Source: Cristatella mucedo (lineage: Eukaryota > Bryozoa > Phylactolaemata > Cristatellidae). Taken from it: DNA of 64,000 nucleotides. The notes beneath the pieces were generated by a model. The model did no database searches, was not told the DNA's origin, and worked only from the letters and a program-made list of their open reading frames with translations. Shown here piece after piece: positions 61,001 through 64,000 of the stretch. The position numbers were made by a program, and so were the translations under genes. The stretch lies in the NCBI GenBank assembly GCA_009760855.2, contig WPIO01000094.1, positions 310,001-374,000 of the forward strand, written 5' to 3'. Every line of letters begins with the position of its first letter. Position 1 is the stretch's first letter.

Positions 61001-61925
61001 AGCTCTCCATTTCCCATAGACGATTTTTTAGCAAACATTAATTTGCATGCTAACAGCATATTACAGTCGTAAATTTGGTTCCTATTTACAGTATATATGC
61101 ATATTCAATTAGTTTCTTGCTATGATTGGTGGCTATAATTATGAGTGCTATTTTTATTATATGCCCTCTTGGAAATACACGTCGAATATTTGTCTACTGT
61201 AAATTATGCATATTGACTGATGTAGGGGCATGGAACCAGCTGCTGCTAGGTTATTGAATTACTCACAATTATGAGAGTATTCGTGGAATTAGTTATAAAG
61301 AGTTGGTATAGTGAATACGAGTCTTCATTGTATATGCATATTGGAGTTCAATAAAACATCAAGCCTATACAAGTTCAATTGCATACCTTCTCGTGCCGTA
61401 TCTGCAGGTTTTGATAGTGAAGAGATTATCGAGCTGTTCACTTGCCTATTTCTGCTTTGAGGCATTTTTGCAAACATGCGTGGTTCAGACTTCCGAAAAA
61501 CTTGAACAATTAATATGTTGATAGGTAGCACTACTAGTGAAGCGATGACTCCTTGAACGATCTGCCCCAGAGATATGACGACAGTACCAATCTATAAATT
61601 AAGAGGAACCATAATTAATTTATGCCAGGAACATGTTGCAGCAAAATTGCAGTGCCTGGATGAGCGCGTTCTGATTAATTACTTGTAGAACCTTGTCTGT
61701 TTTCACTAGCCGGTTATAAAACATTATGTTAGCCGTCATCAGTGTAAACAGCAGTGTCATACAGCAGGTCCAGCGTTGGGTCCTGGTGAAATGACTTGTG
61801 TGTGGCCTTCCCAGTACAGAAAACCACAGATGACTGTCTCTTAGATCCTTCCTTGCCTTAGTCCAGAACATGTTGTCAAAGCTGGTTAGTTCCGTTCTAC
61901 CTGACACATTCACCAAGCGGTATCT
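34067..61925 (-). CDS. Polycystin-1-like (PKD1 family) membrane protein gene, 5' partial, 12 coding segments
   Basis: The gene runs right to left. Seen in the sequence: separate minus-strand segments that join in phase with GT/AG borders and follow the PKD1-family order, giving about 920 codons. They hold the end of the PLAT-proximal segment, a first helix before a cytoplasmic loop, a middle group of helices, the extracellular polycystin (TOP) domain, and a channel-like module with pore loop and last helix. Family knowledge: PKD1-type proteins have 11 membrane helices and usually form complexes with PKD2-type channels at cilia or plasma membrane, acting in calcium signalling. The PLAT domain upstream and the one-helix-then-loop layout favour PKD1-type over PKD2-type. 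The start, ectodomain and GAIN/GPS region are not visible and probably lie beyond 64000. The exon 8 to 9 junction does not keep frame with its best donor. Which PKD1-like paralogue this is cannot be decided. Confidence 0.85.
34682..34850 (+). repeat. Compound (CA)n, (GCAC)n and (TA)n array upstream of exon 12
   Basis: CA units (34684-34720) change into GCAC units with single substitutions (34721-34771), then CA and TA units to 34850. It lies about 215 bp before the acceptor of the last coding exon, in the intron. Confidence 0.95.
35770..36090 (-). mobile_element. LINE-A 3' fragment, antisense, in the last intron
   Basis: It starts at AATAATAACAATAATTACA, then a reversed stem-loop region (TCTAGGCACTTTAAATTTGCTAC), then CAATAAACAGC, GGATTAGCATGC, TCAGCGAGCATAAG and TTTTAAATGTGGTCAAGGCAGG, all in the order of the copy at 39614-39920. 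It is clearly older than that copy. Confidence 0.7.
37313..37568 (-). CDS. Polycystin-1-like exon 11: helices 3-5 of the channel module and pore entry
   Basis: This exon has 256 nt (acceptor TTTATTTTAG, strong donor GTAAGTATT). It contains [20 protein letters not shown], the best conserved motif of the polycystin channel domain (LATLKLLKLLRFN). It then has a basic linker, the helix [20 protein letters not shown] and the pore entry [16 protein letters not shown]. In PKD2 the pore region has a selectivity-filter Gly-Asp after this stretch. Here the next exon supplies NKGDY. PKD1-type subunits need not conduct ions on their own. Confidence 0.92.
37821..37841 (+). repeat. (TA)n microsatellite
   Basis: About ten TA units next to a SINE copy. 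Confidence 0.85.
37877..37998 (-). mobile_element. tRNA-derived SINE copy in the intron between exons 10 and 11
   Basis: On the minus strand: CATAGCTTAGGAGGTGTGGT head, GGGTTCCAGTCC B box, GAACCTCTATTGCCAAC and GATAGCCGCTAAGGCTC. Confidence 0.6.
39009..39170 (-). CDS. Polycystin-1-like exon 10: second channel-module helix
   Basis: This exon has 54 codons, phase 0 on both sides (acceptor TTATTTTTAG, weaker donor GAG|GTAGAT). It reads [20 protein letters not shown], where the family has a W-N-x-L-D motif followed by the second helix of the voltage-sensor-like part. It continues with a linker ending [12 protein letters not shown], which fits the F-x-x-F-x-x-L-A stretch before the third helix. 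It joins exon 9 (KKRNYIK) without a gap and is AT-poor compared with the flanking intron. Confidence 0.85.
39510..39610 (+). mobile_element. Possible second tRNA-like SINE head
   Basis: TTTGGCTAGGGGTAACGTAT, CCACAGAGGCCGAGGGCTGC and AGCCCTGC resemble a tRNA with a B box (GGGCTGCAGCCC instead of GGTTCGANTCC). LINE-A tail DNA starts at 39614. The match is weak. Confidence 0.3.
39614..40440 (-). mobile_element. LINE-A 3' half, antisense, little diverged
   Basis: From the AATAATAATAATAAG tail the reversed stem-loop (39648-39690) and the 3' region follow. The C-terminal domain then reads open on the minus strand for 127 codons (40000-40383: [31 protein letters not shown]). The element ends near 40440 where it meets unrelated DNA. 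It sits in the intron between exons 9 and 10 of the polycystin-1-like gene. Confidence 0.85.
40608..40990 (-). mobile_element. LINE-B 3' fragment, antisense
   Basis: TACGTCCGTAACTAAACAAAG, ACGCAGGAGAGTTTTTTACAG, GTCTCACGAAAC and CATAGTCGGCAGTACGAGAT are the 3' region in reverse. It is followed at 41030 by a sense LINE-A piece. There is no pentamer run at 40608. Confidence 0.7.
41030..41545 (+). mobile_element. LINE-A 3' part, 5'-truncated
   Basis: It starts at TTATTCTTTGGCTCCAGCG ([16 protein letters not shown]) and runs through APKAWNSLP to the 3' region, decayed stem-loop (41470-41515) and TTATTAATAATAAT. It lies directly after the LINE-B copy at 40608-40990, in the opposite orientation. 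Confidence 0.8.
42120..42880 (+). mobile_element. Old LINE-A 3' fragment
   Basis: CTTACTGCTTGCTCATCTACC and CTAGGCTTACCTGTTTTGCG match the [14 protein letters not shown] and ARLVC segments loosely. GTAGTGGCTCCCAGTATACC equals LHWLPV. Near 42830 the text GTGCTTAGAAAGAGCTTGAG marks the decayed stem-loop. It is strongly diverged, so this is the oldest recognisable copy. Confidence 0.55.
42988..43115 (+). mobile_element. tRNA-derived SINE copy, sense
   Basis: GTGATGGCACACTAGGTAAG is the head, GGTCCCGAGGCAGCGGGTTC and GAGTCC hold the B box, and TAGCAATAAAGGCTTATC ends it. It is the cleanest plus-strand copy. The tail differs slightly from the minus copies (CAAGTGGTAGTCATAGC). Confidence 0.65.
43330..43720 (+). 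mobile_element. LINE-B fragment, diverged
   Basis: The plus strand near 43375 reads KAFSPYA-like text and CTCTAGGCTACTGAACTCA, equal to the GRRLWNSLP region. Then follow TACTGCCGACGCAAACACAT and CTTCAACTGCTCTCCAGACG. It carries one extra segment near 43560-43600. Confidence 0.6.
44245..44525 (-). mobile_element. LINE-B 3' fragment, antisense
   Basis: GTCTGTAACTCCACTAGGCC, GGCTGTTACGCAGGAGAATT, CAGCCTAGGCGGCTTTCGG and GTAGTGAGTAGCATGGAAG, close to the copy at 59060-59340. Confidence 0.75.
44876..44898 (+). repeat. Short GA repeat
   Basis: GAGAGATTGAGAGAGAGAGAG. Confidence 0.8.
45457..45661 (-). CDS. Polycystin-1-like exon 9: end of TOP domain and first channel-module helix
   Basis: This exon has 205 nt (acceptor TTCATTTTAG, donor AAG|GTATAT). 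It starts with [16 protein letters not shown], which in PKD2 corresponds to the stretch joining the TOP domain to the membrane. Next comes a long helix, [20 protein letters not shown], ending in [15 protein letters not shown], matching the E-x-x-x-F-x-x-Y-x-x-x-E-x-x-x-I pattern of that helix. Another acceptor 14 bases upstream (GTGTTAG) would add VHFSS, which aligns well with the PKD2 residues there, but neither acceptor fits the GTAAGT donor of exon 8. Confidence 0.85.
45830..45915 (+). mobile_element. LINE-A 3' stub of about 85 bp
   Basis: AAATGTAAAGTGCCTAGAAAGAGA followed by GTTCTCTGAGAGCGCTTTATC and a run of ATT repeats (45889-45910). Only the terminal stem-loop and tail are present, with no upstream LINE-A. 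Confidence 0.75.
46955..47090 (-). mobile_element. tRNA-derived SINE copy, diverged
   Basis: The minus strand has GGCCCCAACAGCCCCTAGGT, GCTTGATCTTCATAGCAGTG, a B-box remnant (GGGTTTTAATCTC), a GATAGCTGTGGTGACAGCC body and GAGGCTGTTA end. Confidence 0.45.
47540..47890 (-). mobile_element. Old LINE-A 3' fragment, antisense
   Basis: AAAACCTAATCTCTCTCTGG (reversed stem-loop) is followed by TAGTTAGTGGTTGCATG, GAGAGCAGGCACGC, TATCGAATCACTAGAACACG and TCTCTAAATTCCCTTTAAGC, which follow the order seen in other minus copies. It is strongly decayed. Confidence 0.5.
48020..48190 (+). mobile_element. tRNA-derived SINE copy, sense, with insertion
   Basis: It has TGAAGGCACACTAGGTAAGC, the CAGCATCGGTCCAGAGGTCG region and the GATAGCTGTAAAGGTTCTTT tail. 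About 40 bp extra sit between head and B-box region compared with the copy at 42988. Confidence 0.5.
48497..48517 (+). repeat. (AT)n microsatellite
   Basis: ATATATATATATATATAT next to ACGTAATC. Confidence 0.85.
48925..49058 (+). repeat. Long (TG)n array
   Basis: About 67 units with two TGGG interruptions. It ends at a LINE-B fragment. In the intron upstream of exon 9 (between exons 8 and 9). Confidence 0.95.
49058..49155 (-). mobile_element. LINE-B fragment next to the TG array
   Basis: TCTGCAGGAGAGCTTTCCATAGCAC, CAGCCTAGGCGGATTTTG and AACCAACAGATTTAATCTCA match 59115-59190. The part nearest the tail is missing; the (TG)n array takes its place. Confidence 0.7.
49460..49852 (-). CDS. Polycystin-1-like exon 8: core of the extracellular polycystin (TOP) domain
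   Basis: This is the largest internal exon, 393 nt. It starts with [17 protein letters not shown], whose two cysteines fit the disulphide pair of the TOP domain. It continues through [19 protein letters not shown], a glycine/tyrosine stretch ([11 protein letters not shown]), and ends with [21 protein letters not shown] and [13 protein letters not shown]. The family has W-I-D-x-x-T-R-A-V followed by N-x-N-L-F and E-x-P, so the match is strong. Two N-glycosylation sequons (NGS, NYS) are seen. The acceptor is TTTATTTAG. The best donor is C|GTAAGT, which leaves one base and does not agree with exon 9. A weaker donor four bases further on (AA|GTTTGC, exon edge 49456) does agree. Confidence 0.9.
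49870..50825 (-). mobile_element. LINE-A 3' half, antisense, largely open
   Basis: It begins with a short AATAATATTAATAAT tail and the reversed stem-loop (49900-49935). The minus strand is then open for 213 codons at 50168-50809, reading the C-terminal domain from just after the reverse transcriptase ([20 protein letters not shown], then [10 protein letters not shown] and [20 protein letters not shown]). It lies only 18 bp from exon 8 of the polycystin-1-like gene (exon start 49852), in the intron upstream of exon 8. Confidence 0.85.
50830..52310. other. Intron stretch between exons 7 and 8 without a recognised element
   Basis: Several overlapping open frames (51477-52024) on both strands. 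Although GTAAGTATG occurs near 51930 on the minus strand, no piece of the TOP domain is missing there, so no exon is called. Confidence 0.4.
52317..53145. mobile_element. Foldback-like element with C/G-rich inverted ends and an internal TTTAGGG array
   Basis: The left end has repeated ATTTCCCCC, GGACGTCCCC and TCTGGACATTCCCCC, and the right end has GGGGGAAGCGTCCAGGGGG plus AAATGTCCTAGCGTCC, which read as an imperfect inverted copy. Between them lie the telomere-like array (52424-52660) and a GC-rich core (52661-52990) with CGGGCTGCGCCTCCGCAGCC, which can fold into a hairpin. An 81-codon minus-strand open frame inside (52725-52970) is not recognised. It lies in the intron between exons 7 and 8. 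Confidence 0.5.
52424..52660 (+). repeat. Degenerate TTTAGGG/TTAGGG array
   Basis: GGTTTAGGGTTTAG-type units repeat for about 235 bp with many variants (GGTTTATGGTTTAG, TTAAGGGTT). TTTAGGG is a plant-type telomere motif and TTAGGG the animal one. Here both readings occur because the units vary, so this is telomere-like, not a telomere. Confidence 0.85.
53953..54087 (-). CDS. Polycystin-1-like exon 7: TOP domain start with RLRQ motif
   Basis: This exon has 135 nt (acceptor TTGTCTACAG, donor AAG|GTTGGT). It encodes [18 protein letters not shown] and ends with [19 protein letters not shown]. The RLRQ-x-R motif after a hydrophobic strand is a hallmark of the polycystin family near the start of the TOP domain (PKD2 has PRIRQLRV at this place). 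A possible N-glycosylation site (NAS) lies in the extracellular part. The donor GTTGGT is weak. A second GT five bases on (GTATAC) would break the phase with exon 8, so I prefer the first. Confidence 0.75.
54667..54691 (-). CDS. Probable 25-nt micro-exon 6 of the polycystin-1-like gene
   Basis: Exon 5 ends in phase 0, but exon 7 needs one base from upstream, so a coding piece of length 3n+1 must lie between them. This 25-nt stretch is bordered by an acceptor (CAAGCTTTTAG) and a strong donor (GTAAGTTTTT). It encodes VMLPEPHV plus one base and restores the frame. The L-P after the leucine-rich start resembles the family's segment (W, then LLP-L) between the pre-TOP helix and the RLRQ motif. A longer exon using an acceptor further upstream would not have the right length with this donor. 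It is inferred from phase and splice sites only. Confidence 0.45.
55004..55193 (-). CDS. Polycystin-1-like exon 5: helix before the TOP domain
   Basis: This exon has 190 nt (acceptor TTTCACTGCAG, donor AAA|GTATGT). It reads [20 protein letters not shown], which fits the polycystin pattern of LREI followed by a helix and a YG-x-x-D exit. It then reads [16 protein letters not shown], the start of the extracellular segment where the family has an N-x-x-L/I-x-x-x pattern. The two leftover bases of exon 4 plus its first base give an Arg codon, so the phases agree. Confidence 0.85.
55545..55750 (+). mobile_element. LINE-A 3' end, about 200 bp
   Basis: It starts inside the 3' region (GAATGCTGCCACTAACCAC) and runs to the stem-loop (AAAGCGCCTAGAGAGAGATT at 55675) and a clean run of ATT repeats. 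It is close in sequence to the tail of the copy at 30234-32800. Confidence 0.8.
56280..56600 (-). mobile_element. Old LINE-B fragment, antisense
   Basis: CACTAAGCCACAAAGACTAAG, AGAAGCAAAGCTGAGTCAGT, AGGACGTGGCAGCTCAATACC and AATAAGAATCGTGGAACTAT follow the order of the copy at 59080-59350, with many changes. Confidence 0.45.
57730..57815 (-). mobile_element. Possible tRNA-like SINE head
   Basis: The minus strand has GGTAGCTCAGCTGGTTAGCA, which is a canonical tRNA A box and D arm. A matching B box (GGTTC) is not seen where a real tRNA would have one (CATTGTAAACC instead), so a tRNA gene is rejected and a decayed SINE is more likely. Confidence 0.4.
58180..58394 (-). CDS. Polycystin-1-like exon 4: helix end and cytoplasmic linker
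   Basis: This exon has 215 nt, phase 0 in and two bases over at the donor (AAG|GTACTT). It starts with [14 protein letters not shown], the rest of the helix begun in exon 3, which the family shows as a QP-K-V-L-A-F-A-L pattern. The rest is a charged linker rich in Lys, Arg, Asp and Met with [12 protein letters not shown] and a predicted helix. This linker precedes the helix before the TOP domain in PKD1-like proteins. The intron to exon 3 is only 123 bp and has an ATT/AAT run. Confidence 0.85.
58518..58849 (-). CDS. Polycystin-1-like exon 3: cytoplasmic loop end and two transmembrane segments
   Basis: This exon has 332 nt (acceptor ATATTGCAG, donor AAG|GTATGC). The first half is a polar loop. 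The second half reads [20 protein letters not shown], a strong helix that begins with the family pattern of a basic residue, LPWW and hydrophobic residues. Next comes [19 protein letters not shown] with SQP at the end, which matches the PKD1-family pattern of a Trp-Leu helix ending in a QP-K motif. An open frame continues upstream to 58904, but the acceptor inside it fits both the phase of exon 2 and the homology better. Confidence 0.85.
59040..59555 (-). mobile_element. LINE-B: 3' end of a second CR1/L2-like LINE family
   Basis: On the minus strand 59269-59550 reads [36 protein letters not shown] and [10 protein letters not shown], a C-terminal pattern of CR1/L2-like LINEs but with different wording from LINE-A. 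The 3' region runs down to 59045 and ends in a TAATG/ATGTA pentamer repeat (59045-59066) instead of ATT repeats. About ten fragments elsewhere share this 3' region. Confidence 0.75.
59045..59066 (+). repeat. TAATG pentamer repeat (LINE-B tail)
   Basis: Four units of TAATG at the 3' tip of the antisense LINE-B copy. The sense copy at 19787 ends in ATTACATTACAT, the same repeat in reverse. Confidence 0.85.
59560..61380. other. Intron between exons 2 and 3, unassigned part
   Basis: AT-rich with a short direct repeat at 60613-60655. No exon is needed here because exon 2 and exon 3 join in phase. Confidence 0.5.
60613..60655 (+). repeat. Direct repeat TGAGTGATCGTGTTT
   Basis: Two copies, 24 bp apart, differing only at the last position. 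Confidence 0.8.
61387..61591 (-). CDS. Polycystin-1-like exon 2: transmembrane helix and FRK loop start
   Basis: This exon has 205 nt, phase 0 in and one base left over at the donor (AAG|GTATGC). It encodes a long hydrophobic stretch ending in [18 protein letters not shown]. The PIN-LIV-FR motif is typical of PKD1-like proteins after the PLAT-linked helix. The rest is polar, with Ser, Lys and Arg, and starts a cytoplasmic loop. The acceptor is a good TTTATAG in front of ATT. The leftover base joins exon 3 to make an Asp codon. The upstream intron (61592-61682) is short and has no visible repeat. Confidence 0.8.
61683..61925 (-). CDS. Polycystin-1-like exon 1 (first visible): PLAT-proximal segment and first transmembrane helix
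   Basis: This exon has 81 codons, phase 0 at both ends (acceptor CTTGTAG, donor GTAATT). It contains the PKD1-family signature in which the segment after the PLAT domain reads DSHLWFSV, then GRP, then [11 protein letters not shown] hydrophobic helix ([15 protein letters not shown]) follows, matching the family's first helix. The family places PLAT at the cytoplasmic side between helix 1 and helix 2. Here the DSHLW motif precedes the helix, as in PKD1-like proteins whose PLAT-flanking loop leads to helix 2, so absolute helix numbering is uncertain. The acceptor may be two bases later (TAGAG). Only 91 bp of intron separate it from the next exon, by far the shortest intron of the gene. Confidence 0.8.
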
Positions 61926-61929
61926 CTAC

Positions 61930-63300
61930 AAGCATATTCGCTGGGTTACATTCCAATTACAATGTTGATCTTAGAGTGTACTCATTCCTAAATTTAGGGA
62001 TGATACATTAGAAAAATATATCCTTCAGTCATCTTGAACTATCAGTGCGTTTAGGAAACTCTAATAATGTTGTTGTTTCGTGAATTTAAAAAAAATCACA
62101 TTTCATTGCTTCCCTCTGAAAAAACTAATCATTATCATTAAGTCGCCAGCTAATTTAAAACTATGTAAATCTCATTCAGATCTACTAATTTTATTTCTGC
62201 GTATCATTATTACACAAACTCATTTCTCAGCACCATTTGTTGAATAGGAAACTATGGCTCAGTTGAATCTAATTTTTCCCGATTAAACTACCTAAAGTGG
62301 GTAACGTAAACATATTTTACTAAAGCAATAAAGCTTGAAAACAATCACCAATATTATTTAAGGTAAGCCCAAAACTAAAAAAATGTTTTATGAAAAATTA
62401 TTGACTGTTCTTAGTAAAGACATCTTTTGCGTAGTGTCGTTAACTTTTTTACGTATGCCTATACATGCTAGATAATTCATTTTCCTTTTCGTTCTCTAAG
62501 CTCTTTTAATGAAATAAAAATTAAAATGATAGCCTATCCAGCAGCCTCTTTTATATAGCGATGGAATAGCCCTTTAGGGCTATCAATACTGCTATCAGTG
62601 GAAATAAAGGATTGCCGACTCAAGGATTCGAACCCACTATCTCGGGACCGTTGCCGTGACAAGCAAACACTTTACCTAGTCTGCCACAAGGCTCGCGGTT
62701 TTCTAGCTTAAACCTCGTCTTACGAGAGCTTTTTTAAATGAAACTTTGGAGATTGTACAGCTTTTAATATGACGATGCCTTATTGCTAAGCTCACAAATC
62801 CCAGCCCAACTTTATTCGAACAGGCGCATACTCCCTAAGATCCAATATCTTGCTTCTCTCCCTAAGAGAGATAATAAGTTCCATCATAAAAAACAGACCA
62901 GGCAGTTGTCCTCGTAATCGCAATCCATTATGATTACAAATTTTTAAATTTTAATTATAAGCTTCAATATTTGGGTTTTATTTTTAGGGCTTTAATTTAG
63001 GAACCAGCTACCCTTTAGTAGCTTGTCTTTTATATTCATTGAGCCTATCGATTTAAAATTTCTTCATTCAGACTAGCTTCATGTCACTAGTTAATTGAAT
63101 ATTTTTACTTTCTCATTAGTCGGTATACATGATACCAAGTAGTTCCGTAAATTACAGCAGGGATGGGATGGTCTTTTTTGCCGATTATTACCCATGAAAA
63201 GCAAAACTTATTGATTTCTAACATATAGTTTTTCTTCGTTTTTCTCTGAATGGAGTCTTTCAGTCCTCACCAGCTAATACGGTTTATAACCAGATGTATT
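61930..63300. other. Upstream intron of the polycystin-1-like gene
   Basis: One SINE (62550-62695) and nothing that reads like the PLAT beta-strands on the minus strand, so the next exon upstream is probably beyond 64000. Confidence 0.4.
62550..62695 (-). mobile_element. tRNA-derived SINE copy, well preserved
   Basis: The minus strand reads GAGCCTTGTGGCAGACTAGG, GGTCCCGAGATAGTGGGTTC with GAATCC (B box), GCAATCCTTTATTTCCACTG and GATAGCCCTAAAGGGCTATT, which itself can form a small hairpin. Confidence 0.65.
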
Positions 63301-63314
63301 TTTCCAAGGCAGGC

Positions 63315-63390
63315 AACACATAGAGTGCCTAGAGAGAGATTAAGTTCTCTGAGGGCGCTTTATCAAGTGAATTATTATTATTGCTATGAA
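63315..63390 (+). mobile_element. LINE-A 3' stub of about 75 bp
   Basis: AGAGTGCCTAGAGAGAGATT, GTTCTCTGAGGGCGCTTTATC, AAGTGAATTATTATTATTGC. The upstream side (ACACATAG) shows no LINE-A match. It is among the least diverged stem-loops in the window. Confidence 0.75.
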
Positions 63391-64000
63391 ATAAATTTTT
63401 GTCCTTTTTCCCAGTCACCTAGCCAGCTTGCAAGAGCCTGTCTATCTGAACTCCTAATTGGTTAAGGATGCTCACACATCACATAATCCGATGCCGTCTC
63501 TTATTTCACTGTCCGTCGCAACAAATCTTTTAGTGGACAGTTTGTATAAACCAGCATTTTGTAAAAGAATTTCCAACTTTTTTATCCGGGTATTTTCAAA
63601 ATTGCTTCTTGAACTCAAAGCTAAAGATGAACCTGTTTCGATCAGAATTTCCCTCTCCTACTAAGATACGTCTGAGGCTATTTATGTTTACTTTGCCTGT
63701 ATAATTATGCATGACTAAATTGATGCTATTTTGGAAATGTACCTCTAGAAGATAGCAATGGAAATTTCCATGTTTGTATGGGCATGCGAAAAAAATGACA
63801 TATATTTACTTTGAAAGCTCTATACCGTGAATTTCAGCAACACTTGCACGTAGCTCTGTTCATTAATGCTGCTACACGTCTTGCTAAAATTCTTTTCCTG
63901 TAGACTTAATGAAAACCATGAATAAATGCGGATTGTTTTTATTTTCTAAAAAAATGCGTTTTCCTTTCAATTCTATTTTTTAGGAAATAAATCCAAAGGA

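Noticed and set aside
1-64000. CRISPR array, bacterial operons, prophage or plasmid features
   Set aside because: No regularly spaced direct repeats with unique spacers, no Shine-Dalgarno-led gene strings. The window reads as animal DNA.

Overview
This window looks like one stretch of an animal genome. It has no operons, ribosome binding sites or dense ORFs. Instead it has short exons with GT/AG borders, kilobase introns, long CA/TG, TA and AG microsatellites, tRNA-derived SINEs and many decayed non-LTR retrotransposons. The exact animal cannot be read from the sequence. The mix of one very short intron with several kilobase introns, a micro-exon and CR1/L2-like LINEs would fit a flatworm or another spiralian, but that is only an inference.

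The only host gene I can support lies on the minus strand, from about 61925 (upstream) down to 34067 (stop codon). It encodes the membrane part of a polycystin-1-like protein. I place twelve coding segments with consistent splice phases, except at one junction. In order they give the segment leading out of the PLAT domain, the first transmembrane helix, the cytoplasmic loop, the middle helix group, the extracellular polycystin (TOP) domain, and the six-helix channel-like module with pore loop and last helix. The 5' part (ectodomain, GPS/GAIN, start of PLAT) is not seen and probably lies beyond the right edge. One exon appears to be only 25 nt long. The junction between exons 8 and 9 does not keep frame with the best-looking donor.

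From 1 to about 34000 I find no convincing host exon. This part is repeat-derived: several copies of a CR1/L2-like LINE (here LINE-A, 3' end with a conserved GC stem-loop and an ATT-repeat tail), copies of a second LINE 3' end (here LINE-B, TAATG-repeat tail), a tRNA-derived SINE family, a GC-rich block at 10.4-11.7 kb with internally repeated modules, and CA/TA arrays near 16 kb. The best LINE-A copy (30.2-32.8 kb) still shows the endonuclease end, the reverse transcriptase with its YADD motif, and the 3' region, but it carries stops and a frameshift. The copy at 1.8-4.5 kb is split by two antisense copies of its own family.

The same repeats fill the polycystin introns. The intron between exons 7 and 8 also holds an unusual element (52.3-53.15 kb): inverted C/G-rich ends enclosing a degenerate TTTAGGG array and a GC-rich core. 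LINE-A and LINE-B names are local labels for this window, not database families.
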